Of a stretch of DNA of 64,000 nucleotides, positions 17,635-26,347 are shown piece by piece. Position 1 is the first letter of the stretch. Each line of letters opens with the position of its first letter. Origin of the DNA: a virus; IMG/VR virus record IMGVR_UViG_3300034374_009254, positions 37,259 through 101,258 of that record, one strand, 5' to 3'. Made by a program: the position numbers and the translations under genes. Under the pieces are notes generated by a model, which was given only the letters and a program-made list of their open reading frames with translations, was not told the origin of the DNA and did no database searches.

Positions 17635-20600
17635 TTATGTCGTTTGATAAGCTATTCCAAATGATAAACCAGTATTGGTTCCTAGCATAGATCCTGGTAC
17701 GGCTGTTGGAGACCCCGATGCGGTATTATACTCTAAATATAAAGTGCTTGTCCCCGCTATAGCGGTTACATAAATACTTGCCCCAGAAACACTAGTAGCA
17801 GAATTCGTTATTCTTACAGGAGCAGTGCCGGATCTACCTATAGCAAAGGGTAGCCCTGTTATTGGAATGGCACCAGCTGTACTAGTACCTATATTAAATG
17901 CAGACACACTAACATGAACCAACTTTCCTGTTTTTACGTAGTATTGAGTTCCTCCAGAATTTCCCGCGATAGTACAAGTCCAAGTTCCAGATTCTACTAC
18001 ATCCAGATCCGATTGCGGAACGTTTTCAAAAGCACTGTTTCCGCTATCGTAAACAAGAACATCCCCTTGAGTTGCACCAAGAATATTTACATCTGTTAGT
18101 CCAGCAAGAGTTTGTCCTGCACTTGCTTGATTTACCCAAGTAAAGTCGCTAGTAGTTCCATCCCAAGCTAAAATTTGTCCAGATGTTGCACTAGAGGTAT
18201 TTAGTCCATAAGGCAGCACACTGTCTACTTCATTTCTAAAATCATTTGATGAGATATCTATATGATAAAAGGGAAGGTGGCGAGAATGCCACTCATTACC
18301 GTCCCAAGATAAAACGTGGTAGGTACCACCGGTATCTACAGCGGAGTCTACATTACTTAAACTACCTAATGTTATGCTGGTGCCGGGAGCTTGAGCCACC
18401 CATTTGCTGTCTATAGACCTCCAAGTTAATACATCGCCATTTGATCTACCTCCTACTGCCGTATCTGCTAAGTTAAATAGATAAAGCATTTGAGGTTCCC
18501 ACTCACTATTTGTGGCATCCCATTTTAAAACAGAGTCAGAAGAAAAAGGAACATTACTACTAACATCCCCTAGATCTCCTAAGTTAAAAGTACTAAAAGC
18601 TTTATTTTGCCACTCTCCGGCTGTAGTATCCCAAAGCAGTAATTCATTATCTGTCGCTGGAGGGTTAGGGCTATATGCTACATCATTAAAGGTAGCTATA
18701 CTTGGCTGTGCATTTACCCAGCCTCCTGTGGGCCCTTGGTAGAAAAGGTAACTACCGGACTGAATACTTGTTATTGTTACATCAGTAAGTCCTGCGACGT
18801 CAAGAGTAGCCTGTACATTTAAGTTACCTGTTCCTATTATAGAATTTCCATTAATTGTATATACATCTGTAAGGTACCCCGCACCATTTGTTAATTGATT
18901 ATTATTTGTAGGTATACTTGGTAAATTACTTAAATCATTATAATTACCTGTAGTAGCTACAGTTGCAAAACTCCCTGAAGTTAAAAATCCTGAATCATTA
19001 GTTAAGTCACTAGTTTTTGTAGGTATAGTTGGTTTATTACTTAAATCATTATAGTTGCCTGAAAAAAGCAAATTAGTAGTATCAGTTAGATCACTAACAT
19101 CACTAGGTATTTGTGCACTTGTAATAAACCCAGAGTCATTTGTTAAATCACTAGTTTTTGTCGGTATGCTTGGTTTATTAATTAAATCATTATAAGAGCC
19201 TGATGTTGCTACTGCATGAAGATTTGGAGTACCATTTAAATCACTATAATTACCACTTGTGGCTACTGCATGAAGGCTGGTCGAAGTAACATAGTTTGCA
19301 TCATTAGCTAGAACAGAAACATTATCCCCCGGCTGTACTGCGGAATCTGCTTTTGCTCCTTGAGCTGCGGTAGCAGCATCGGTAATCCCATAACCTGCTA
19401 AAGTTGTGGGAGTATTAGTTAAGTCAGAAAATGCTACTGTTCCAGGACCCCAATTTGTACCATCATATTTTAAAAGTTTATTCGCGGTAGCCCCAGTAGA
19501 AACATTTGTTAAACTTTCTAACGTATAATCAATATAGCTTAATTTTGTACCATCATGCTGTAAAATTTGAGTGCTAGAACCTCCTGCTACTTTCAGTCCT
19601 CCTGTTCCTATATCTGCGGCGTTTGCAAATAATTCTCCCCATCTTTTAGCTGAACTACCAATATCATAACTATTTGCTGTAGTAGGAATTAAATTTTCTT
19701 CAATTTCCGCATTAAAAGTAACTACATCGGTAGAAGAAGTTCCAAGTAAAACATTTTCTCTTAAATGAGTAGAGCCATAAACAGATAGACCATCAGCAAC
19801 TGTCCATTGAATATTAGATTCCCATGCAGGCCCCGTACCTCCAGATCCATCTGGTAAAGAAGAAGCAATATTATATTGAATTGCTGCAAAAGCTCCGTCA
19901 AGAGTAATACCTCCTCCTTGTGCTGCTGCAGCATTTCCTGCACCATCTGCAAGAACTATATTTTTATCGTCTACAGTCATAATAGTACTATTTACTTCTG
20001 TTGTAGTACCATCTACTTGTAAATTTCCTGCAATAATTACAGTACCCGTATCGTCTCCATGAACTGCTGGGTCAATTACAAAGTTAGCAGGACCTCTTAG
20101 CCAGCCTCTTAATTCTAAATTATTCATTTTAGAATTAATGTCTGTACCATCGTAAGTTATAAAGTCTCCTGCTGCTGGATCTCCTATAGCTACTTTATGT
20201 AAACCGTCTGTAGGATCTACGCCGAACCAAAAACCGGTACCAACACCGTAATCAGTCATTCCCCCACGAATACTTCCTCCAGCTACGTCAATTCCGGCAT
20301 TTGGACCATTTATTGTAATTCCATCACTTGTTCCTGTTTCTGCTTGCTGCTGAGGATTTAAATTAGAAACAGCGCCTATAAAGGAACGATTTAGTATAAA
20401 GTTTAATACGTAAGGTGGCCCATCAGGACCTCTAAGAACTTGTGCAAGAACAGCGTCATTAGAATAGTTAGGACGATAAACAGCTCTATAAGCTGCTTGA
20501 ACTTGAAGTTCGGTTTCAAAAGAACGATCTAAAGTAACTTGGGTATCACTGTTAATTTCTATTACTTTGGCCCCTAATCCTAAGTATTCGTCATTAATAG

Positions 20601-21315
20601 AGCCTACAGGAAAAGTTACAGTATCATTAACTTTAAGAGATTGTCTAAACCCTGAACCTGTCATTATACCGTCAGTTGATACCGCAACATTTCCAATGCT
20701 AAGCCAATTACTGCTATGATCCATAGCACGCGTGCCATCCCCCATAAATCTCCAAAACGGTAATGTTGGCATTGCATGTTTGTCCCACTCCACTAAATGA
20801 ATGGTTCTATACTGCGCTTGAAATAGTATATAAAGTTCGCGTGTCTCGTCAGGAACTACTCCATCTAAGTTTACTACTTGAGGCTCTGATACTGTGATTG
20901 CATTTTGAGGATTTACTATTGAAGATATATTAACAGGATAGCTTTCAAAAGTGTAATCAAATTCGTCAAAATCTTCTGTAGGTTGAGGATTTAAAACGGT
21001 TCCTTCATAAGTCCAGCCGTCAGGATATAACTCTGCTACTAAATCTCTTAAGAAAGGCCAATTTATTAAACCCCTATACCTACTAGATACAGGATCTCCT
21101 GCTCCTTCCTCTGTACTTTGAGTTTCATCGGCTCTAAAGGAATTGACTGTATCTGCATTAAAACTAGCATATGCACCTTTGGGCATACCATCATGAATAC
21201 GAGGGCCTATAAGAGTAAACTTTTGCCCATCTCTATTTATCCGTACTGTTTTAAATTCAGAATAGTTTCCTTTATGAGAAACACTTCTTACTTTAAATGT
21301 AATTTCTTCTGACAT
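17635..21315 (-). CDS. Large tail fibre protein with tandem linker repeats
   Basis: A 1226-residue fibre. The N-terminal part (MSEEITFKVRSVSHKGNYSE) probably docks on the J-like hub. The middle has the motif YDIGSSAKRWGELFANAADI. Residues about 640-850 are built of repeats such as SGNYSDLNGTPNLHAVATSG and NKPSIPTKTSDLTNDSGF, typical of long fibre shafts. Several LADTAVGGRSNGDVLTW-like domains follow, then a C-terminal tip. Its ATG overlaps the stop of the J homologue (TAATG), consistent with a fibre attached to the central tip. Confidence 0.85.
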   Translation of the reverse strand: MSEEITFKVRSVSHKGNYSEFKTVRINRDGQKFTLIGPRIHDGMPKGAYASFNADTVNSFRADETQSTEEGAGDPVSSRYRGLINWPFLRDLVAELYPDGWTYEGTVLNPQPTEDFDEFDYTFESYPVNISSIVNPQNAITVSEPQVVNLDGVVPDETRELYILFQAQYRTIHLVEWDKHAMPTLPFWRFMGDGTRAMDHSSNWLSIGNVAVSTDGIMTGSGFRQSLKVNDTVTFPVGSINDEYLGLGAKVIEINSDTQVTLDRSFETELQVQAAYRAVYRPNYSNDAVLAQVLRGPDGPPYVLNFILNRSFIGAVSNLNPQQQAETGTSDGITINGPNAGIDVAGGSIRGGMTDYGVGTGFWFGVDPTDGLHKVAIGDPAAGDFITYDGTDINSKMNNLELRGWLRGPANFVIDPAVHGDDTGTVIIAGNLQVDGTTTEVNSTIMTVDDKNIVLADGAGNAAAAQGGGITLDGAFAAIQYNIASSLPDGSGGTGPAWESNIQWTVADGLSVYGSTHLRENVLLGTSSTDVVTFNAEIEENLIPTTANSYDIGSSAKRWGELFANAADIGTGGLKVAGGSSTQILQHDGTKLSYIDYTLESLTNVSTGATANKLLKYDGTNWGPGTVAFSDLTNTPTTLAGYGITDAATAAQGAKADSAVQPGDNVSVLANDANYVTSTSLHAVATSGNYSDLNGTPNLHAVATSGSYNDLINKPSIPTKTSDLTNDSGFITSAQIPSDVSDLTDTTNLLFSGNYNDLSNKPTIPTKTSDLTNDSGFLTSGSFATVATTGNYNDLSNLPSIPTNNNQLTNGAGYLTDVYTINGNSIIGTGNLNVQATLDVAGLTDVTITSIQSGSYLFYQGPTGGWVNAQPSIATFNDVAYSPNPPATDNELLLWDTTAGEWQNKAFSTFNLGDLGDVSSNVPFSSDSVLKWDATNSEWEPQMLYLFNLADTAVGGRSNGDVLTWRSIDSKWVAQAPGTSITLGSLSNVDSAVDTGGTYHVLSWDGNEWHSRHLPFYHIDISSNDFRNEVDSVLPYGLNTSSATSGQILAWDGTTSDFTWVNQASAGQTLAGLTDVNILGATQGDVLVYDSGNSAFENVPQSDLDVVESGTWTCTIAGNSGGTQYYVKTGKLVHVSVSAFNIGTSTAGAIPITGLPFAIGRSGTAPVRITNSATSVSGASIYVTAIAGTSTLYLEYNTASGSPTAVPGSMLGTNTGLSFGIAYQTT

Positions 21316-24300
21316 TAATCAAATCCTGGAAAGTTTATTGACTTTTCTGTGGTGGTTACAGGAGACACTACTGTATCTGCAGTATGTACTATTTCAAAAT
21401 GACTAATCCATTCGTCATTTTCTGGTCTATCCCACGATAATAAAATTTCAGAGAATGGAGTAGCTTGAGGGCCTTCAAATGAGGCGTGCAGATTTTTAAC
21501 TGAAGGAATGACATCAGGCTCTTTTTCTGCATAAGCACTAGGGGGTATAGCTCCTAAGTCATATTCTTTTTCTATTTCTCCGAATTTTTGATTATAGTGC
21601 TCCACGGCCGTTACAGCAAATATATTTTTAGATTCTTTTGCTATATCTAAAACTTTATACGTTTTTGCTGACCCTAATATTTCGGCCCCGTCTGAATTTA
21701 TTTCTCGTATAGACCAAATTAAATTTGCTCGAGGAACCTTATCTAAACTACTAGCTAAGTTAATGGACGATGTTGTAACTGTCCCGGGGTTAGTTATATC
21801 TACTTTTTGCACATAAGTTGCAGAATGCCAAGACATTTGAAGTAATGTATCTCCAGCAGAACTAGAAAATGCATTTGAAGCTTTACTCTCACTATCTAGA
21901 CTTGTTAAAATATAGTCTTTGCCATTAAAAACATAAGCTTCTGGTATTCTATCGTTAGTATTATAAGTTGTTCCATTTATAGCAATTGATTGAGCTCCGG
22001 TATAAAAAGCCGCGGGCTCTGTAATTACTAGGTACATTTCATAGTCACTTGTAGAATTAAAAGTTATCTCTCTGTCTAAAACTAAAGAATTAAGAGTCCC
22101 TCCACTACTAAGTCTTCCGCCATACGAAATTCCATATCGATCTCCATCTTGTACTGTTATTACGTCCCCTGGCCTTATGAAAGCACTACCAAAAGACGTC
22201 TTAAATGTAACGACTTCTCTTTGATTCTGTGCCGTCCATAGTTTCCACTTTCCCATTCGTATTGCTTGACTTTCAGAAGTACAACCAAAGGCTACTACTT
22301 CTTTTGTCCTAATTTGTCCAGTTTTTGCAATATCTGATTTGTCTTCTATAAGTAGAGGGACTAGCTCATAGTTTGCAGCAGGGTCATTCCAAGTTACAAT
22401 TATTTGATTAAATTTTGTATTCTCAGGAGTTCCTTCATACGCAAAACGCCCATCAATAACATTAGCTTTTGTAAAGTTATAAACGGGATCAGAAGGAACA
22501 TCTTGTACTAAACTTATTTGACCGTCTAGCCAATAAATTATAGAGGCAAAATTGGTTGCCATATCTTTCAATACTTTATAAATTTCGATCGGCTTAGTAA
22601 GAAGTACATTCATTCTATACCGAGGTTCTAATAATTCTGCCGTTCCTTCCATATCAGAAGGAGCGCTATCTGTAGGACGTATGTACCTAAATTCTGTTCC
22701 CACATTTCCATCAGGAGCTCCTATGTCTGTCCAAGGTATTGCTCCTGTTGTTTTAATTCTATAAAACTCTCCTGTTTTAAAACTAGTAAAACCTGCAATT
22801 TTACCTGTACCTACTAGCTCATCACAATATCTAGCAATTCTATATAAAGAGTACTTATCGATATCAAACTCAGAAATGTACTGTCCGGCACCATACCTAT
22901 TATTTGTTACTATATCATAAAAACACCAAGCAGGATTATCAGTATAGTGTAAAACTTTTTTAAAGTTTCCTCCCCAAAAATTTTCATACTCGGCTTTGCC
23001 CGTATGAGAGTACTCCCGAGGAGTGTAAGATTCGGGAATTTTTACTAACATTCCGCGCATTTCATAAGTTCTTCTGGGAGCTTTATTATACTGTTTAGAA
23101 TTAAAAATTGTATTTACTAGTGCTGTGTATGGGTAGGTGAATTTATCTTTTATGACACATTGAATTTTACTAATTACCGATTCTGCAACCGTATAATAGT
23201 CTGTCTTATCATCTTCACTGCCTGCCGATCTTCCAGTTGAGTAAACAGGTAGCCCTGCACTTCTAGTTTGTCTAGCTACTTGTAGTACAAAAGTATCAAA
23301 AGGTCTGAAACTTTCTAAGTCTATAATATGTTCATAAGAAATTCCTGCTCTTGTTCTTCCCCAATGTCTAACAGAATTTCCAAATAAATCAACCCAAGGT
23401 CCTGTAATTCCATTTGTTGTAAATTTTATTCTAAATTTGTATATAGCATAACAAGTCAATAGACTTCCATCCTCTTGATTCATTGTATGTAATCCTTGAG
23501 GGTAGGTAATCATTAAAGAAATTTGATCCATTTCGTTTATTTTTGCATTATTTGCAAAAGCACTTGATGGAATATCTGTAGGATTATTTACAGTATGTGC
23601 GTTTAACTCCAGCTGACCTAACCCTGTTCTATTTACATATCCATTTTCTGGATCGATATTAGGAAGCCCGTGTATATCAAAAATTGTTATTGATTCATTG
23701 GTATTTTTGCCGTAGTCTGAAAGAGTAGGATTATTAGGATCTGGGGCTAATATTTTTAAGTCTGTGGTAATTCCTCCTAAATTTCCTTCTGTAACTACGG
23801 CCGCCCCTACAGTGCCTACTTCTGATAAAGGCTCTTGTATCAAATAGCCCCTACGTTCTTGCGAATAAAGCCCTTCTACTTTTAAAAAATTACCCGCAGT
23901 TCTCCAGCCTCCAGACTGTCGATTATAGTAGTCTACCCAAGCGTCTTTTTCGTCGGGCAATAAATAATTTGGTGCATCGTCTACAGTAACTTCATCTGGT
24001 AATTCTATCTGGGATTCTTCTTCGAAATTAAACTGAAGAGAGCTTGTAATTGAAAATATATAATTTCCTGGTTGTGGTTCGTTTTCGGTTACAACACTTT
24101 TGTTGTTAGGAATACTAGCAAGAGCAAACTTTTTAGCAATAAATAGTTTATACTTTTGGGGGTAAATGGCAACATAAGGATTTTTTGGTTCAAATATAAT
24201 AGTATTTGCAATAGCATATACAGTCTGGCCCCCCATAACACTACCAGCATCTGCTGCTACTAAAAAGGCGCGCGAATTTTCATCATTTAAGGTAATCCAC

Positions 24301-24812
24301 CTTTGTATATCTCCGCTTAAATTATTTGCTGCATCAGCTGTAATTCTTACTTGATTATTTGCATCTCTTACAGTAGATGTAATATCTAAGTCATCTACGA
24401 ATAAATAATCAAATAAAATTATACTTTTTCCGGTTGCATAGTAATCTCCGGTACTGGTATCAATCATATAATCTGGTAGCGTACTCCCACTTGATAAAGT
24501 TCCATTTTTACCAGAAAATGCAATTCTAGTACTAGGATCTATAGCGGAGCCTAATACTCCTTGGGGAGGAATATATCCTAAATATTTTGCATCTTTTACA
24601 GGAACATCATCAAAATAAATAGACCCTGTTCCATTTACCAAACCTGCTACTGGGCCTTCACATATAGCATCAGTAATAGAAATATTTTGTATTACTGTGC
24701 CTGACCCAGTTTGAGTAAATACTCTTTCTGTTTGATTTACATTACCTGAATTATTTGGTCCGCCAATACCTAAATTAAATAGGTAATTCGCACCCCCGAT
24801 ACCATCTGGCAT
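21315..24812 (-). CDS. Central tail tip protein, lambda gpJ-like (host specificity)
   Basis: A 1165-residue homologue of the siphophage central fibre J. Seen: the N-terminal DAICEGPVAGLVNG segment, RTYEMRGMLVKIPESYTPRE, and the diagnostic TDNPAWCFYDIVTNNRYGAG stretch near residue 630. A beta-sandwich hub and fibronectin-like C-terminal domain (ILLSWDRPENDEWISHFEIV) follow. In lambda J forms the tail tip and contacts the receptor. It is in the expected place after I, with an AAGGAG ribosome site. It is slightly longer than lambda J (1132 residues). Confidence 0.92.
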   Translation of the reverse strand: MPDGIGGANYLFNLGIGGPNNSGNVNQTERVFTQTGSGTVIQNISITDAICEGPVAGLVNGTGSIYFDDVPVKDAKYLGYIPPQGVLGSAIDPSTRIAFSGKNGTLSSGSTLPDYMIDTSTGDYYATGKSIILFDYLFVDDLDITSTVRDANNQVRITADAANNLSGDIQRWITLNDENSRAFLVAADAGSVMGGQTVYAIANTIIFEPKNPYVAIYPQKYKLFIAKKFALASIPNNKSVVTENEPQPGNYIFSITSSLQFNFEEESQIELPDEVTVDDAPNYLLPDEKDAWVDYYNRQSGGWRTAGNFLKVEGLYSQERRGYLIQEPLSEVGTVGAAVVTEGNLGGITTDLKILAPDPNNPTLSDYGKNTNESITIFDIHGLPNIDPENGYVNRTGLGQLELNAHTVNNPTDIPSSAFANNAKINEMDQISLMITYPQGLHTMNQEDGSLLTCYAIYKFRIKFTTNGITGPWVDLFGNSVRHWGRTRAGISYEHIIDLESFRPFDTFVLQVARQTRSAGLPVYSTGRSAGSEDDKTDYYTVAESVISKIQCVIKDKFTYPYTALVNTIFNSKQYNKAPRRTYEMRGMLVKIPESYTPREYSHTGKAEYENFWGGNFKKVLHYTDNPAWCFYDIVTNNRYGAGQYISEFDIDKYSLYRIARYCDELVGTGKIAGFTSFKTGEFYRIKTTGAIPWTDIGAPDGNVGTEFRYIRPTDSAPSDMEGTAELLEPRYRMNVLLTKPIEIYKVLKDMATNFASIIYWLDGQISLVQDVPSDPVYNFTKANVIDGRFAYEGTPENTKFNQIIVTWNDPAANYELVPLLIEDKSDIAKTGQIRTKEVVAFGCTSESQAIRMGKWKLWTAQNQREVVTFKTSFGSAFIRPGDVITVQDGDRYGISYGGRLSSGGTLNSLVLDREITFNSTSDYEMYLVITEPAAFYTGAQSIAINGTTYNTNDRIPEAYVFNGKDYILTSLDSESKASNAFSSSAGDTLLQMSWHSATYVQKVDITNPGTVTTSSINLASSLDKVPRANLIWSIREINSDGAEILGSAKTYKVLDIAKESKNIFAVTAVEHYNQKFGEIEKEYDLGAIPPSAYAEKEPDVIPSVKNLHASFEGPQATPFSEILLSWDRPENDEWISHFEIVHTADTVVSPVTTTEKSINFPGFD

Positions 24813-24828
24813 AAATTTACTCCTTTAC

Positions 24829-25665
24829 TTAATACTCAAATCTTGGAATAATACTTCGGTCCAAATCAGGCCCACTGGGTGGACGGGTCGGTTGAGTATC
24901 TCCACCATCACCCCCTCCATCAGTTCCTCCGCCATTGCCGCCATCTGTATTTCCGTTATAATTATCTGTGCCTTCCTCATTTGTATTATCGGTATTTGGT
25001 GTGGCAGCGTTTAAAGGGTCTCTATGAACAAATACAGCAGCTGCATTAGCAGTTTGAAAACTAATTGGCCTCCCTGATATTCTTAACTGCCCGTAAAGCA
25101 CCGGGACAGGATCTCCTTCAGCAATTACTTGTCCCGACCCCTGAAAAAGATAAGTATCCTCTTTTGATGCGCCACCATTATCTGTCGCAGGATCAGGCAT
25201 CATCATTTCAGTTAATCCCTGCATTAAAAGTGCTCCCCCAAGAACTGCAAGTCCTAAAGCAGCACCTATTGCTAATCCACTAGCTCCTCCTGCCATAACG
25301 GTTGCAAATAATGTTTTTCCTGCTGCCGCCCCTAAAAACTGCATTCCTGGAACGAATAAAAGTGCTACCATCAAGAAGCCTACAATTGCTTTTACAACTC
25401 CTCCAGAACCTGCTGGTATAGCACGAATTGTCATTGCGCCTGTATCATAGTGAAGCAAAAGCTCGGTCTCATCAGTAATAGGTGTATCATCTACTTCGCA
25501 AACAAATTCTATACCTTTTTCCGAAGATTCTATTAAATATGGACGAAGCTCTGGAAAATTACAATCAAGGCATTTAACAACATCTTGGAAAGAAGATACG
25601 TCCATAGTAAATTCTTTTCCGAACTTTTCGCCTATATCCCCTTCTAAATATATTTTACGCATCAT
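24829..25665 (-). CDS. Tail assembly protein, lambda gpI-like
   Basis: A 278-residue protein. The N-terminus is ubiquitin-like (IYLEGDIGEKFGKEFTMDV). A long hydrophobic, Gly/Ala-rich segment follows at about residues 85-150 (AIVGFLMVALLFVPGMQFLG). The tail-assembly motif EGDPVPVLYGQLRISG is near residue 185, and a Gly/Asn-rich linker closes the protein. This matches lambda gpI, needed for tail-tip assembly. Two adjacent ATGs are possible (25665 and 25662). The start lies inside the end of the K gene. The order K-I-J is as in lambda. Confidence 0.88.
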   Translation of the reverse strand: MMRKIYLEGDIGEKFGKEFTMDVSSFQDVVKCLDCNFPELRPYLIESSEKGIEFVCEVDDTPITDETELLLHYDTGAMTIRAIPAGSGGVVKAIVGFLMVALLFVPGMQFLGAAAGKTLFATVMAGGASGLAIGAALGLAVLGGALLMQGLTEMMMPDPATDNGGASKEDTYLFQGSGQVIAEGDPVPVLYGQLRISGRPISFQTANAAAVFVHRDPLNAATPNTDNTNEEGTDNYNGNTDGGNGGGTDGGGDGGDTQPTRPPSGPDLDRSIIPRFEY

Positions 25666-26347
25666 ATCTATAAACTCCTACAATTGTGGGGGCCCATCTT
25701 GGAAACAAAGATTCTCGGCAAGAAAGACGATGTACTGCATGGTGAAAAAACATATCCTTGCCTATATAAACTCCGCAATGATTTGGTACATCTGACTCCA
25801 TTTGAAAAATTAATACATCATTTATCTGTAATTCTTTTTTATCTACGCGTTTTCCTCCCCATTGCTTTGCCATATCATCAGTAAAATAATTTAAATCTTC
25901 TTTCTTCCACCAATTTTCTTCAAACAAAGCTCTAGGAGGGATTTCTATATTTTGAGTTTTTAAATAGTCTCTAATAGCTTCGAAACAATCCATTACTCCA
26001 AATTTATATTCTCTACCTATTAAAGGAAATGCTTTTGTGGTTGGTTCTACTATATTTAAATTCATTTCCGAATCAAAAATATAGTAAGGTATTCCCGTAC
26101 TGTTACATCCGTTTATATCAGATTCACTAGGTTCATTACTAGTATTTATATGGTTATGAACTATTCCTAAAATATCTGCTTTTTTAATTACATTTAAATA
26201 ATCTTTTGAACACATTATAAAATCTTGATTATTTGTAGCAATATTTTTACAGGGAAACCATTGTTTTTTTCCTTCAACAATTCCTATAATTCCGCAGCCT
26301 TCTTTAGGATATTCTTTTGCAAAATGTTCTTGTATTTCATCTATCAT
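25655..26347 (-). CDS. Tail tip peptidase, lambda gpK-like (JAMM plus NlpC/P60)
   Basis: A 230-residue, two-domain protein. Residues 1-80 are a JAB/MPN metalloprotease with E16 and a full JAMM signature: H64-x-H66, then seven residues, S74-x2-D77. Residues about 110-230 are an NlpC/P60 cysteine peptidase with C121 (GVMDCFEAIRDYL) and H190 (NHCGVYIG). The family cuts peptidoglycan or tail proteins during assembly or DNA entry. All catalytic residues appear intact. It overlaps L by ATGA and I by 11 bases. Confidence 0.92.
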   Translation of the reverse strand: MIDEIQEHFAKEYPKEGCGIIGIVEGKKQWFPCKNIATNNQDFIMCSKDYLNVIKKADILGIVHNHINTSNEPSESDINGCNSTGIPYYIFDSEMNLNIVEPTTKAFPLIGREYKFGVMDCFEAIRDYLKTQNIEIPPRALFEENWWKKEDLNYFTDDMAKQWGGKRVDKKELQINDVLIFQMESDVPNHCGVYIGKDMFFHHAVHRLSCRESLFPRWAPTIVGVYRYDA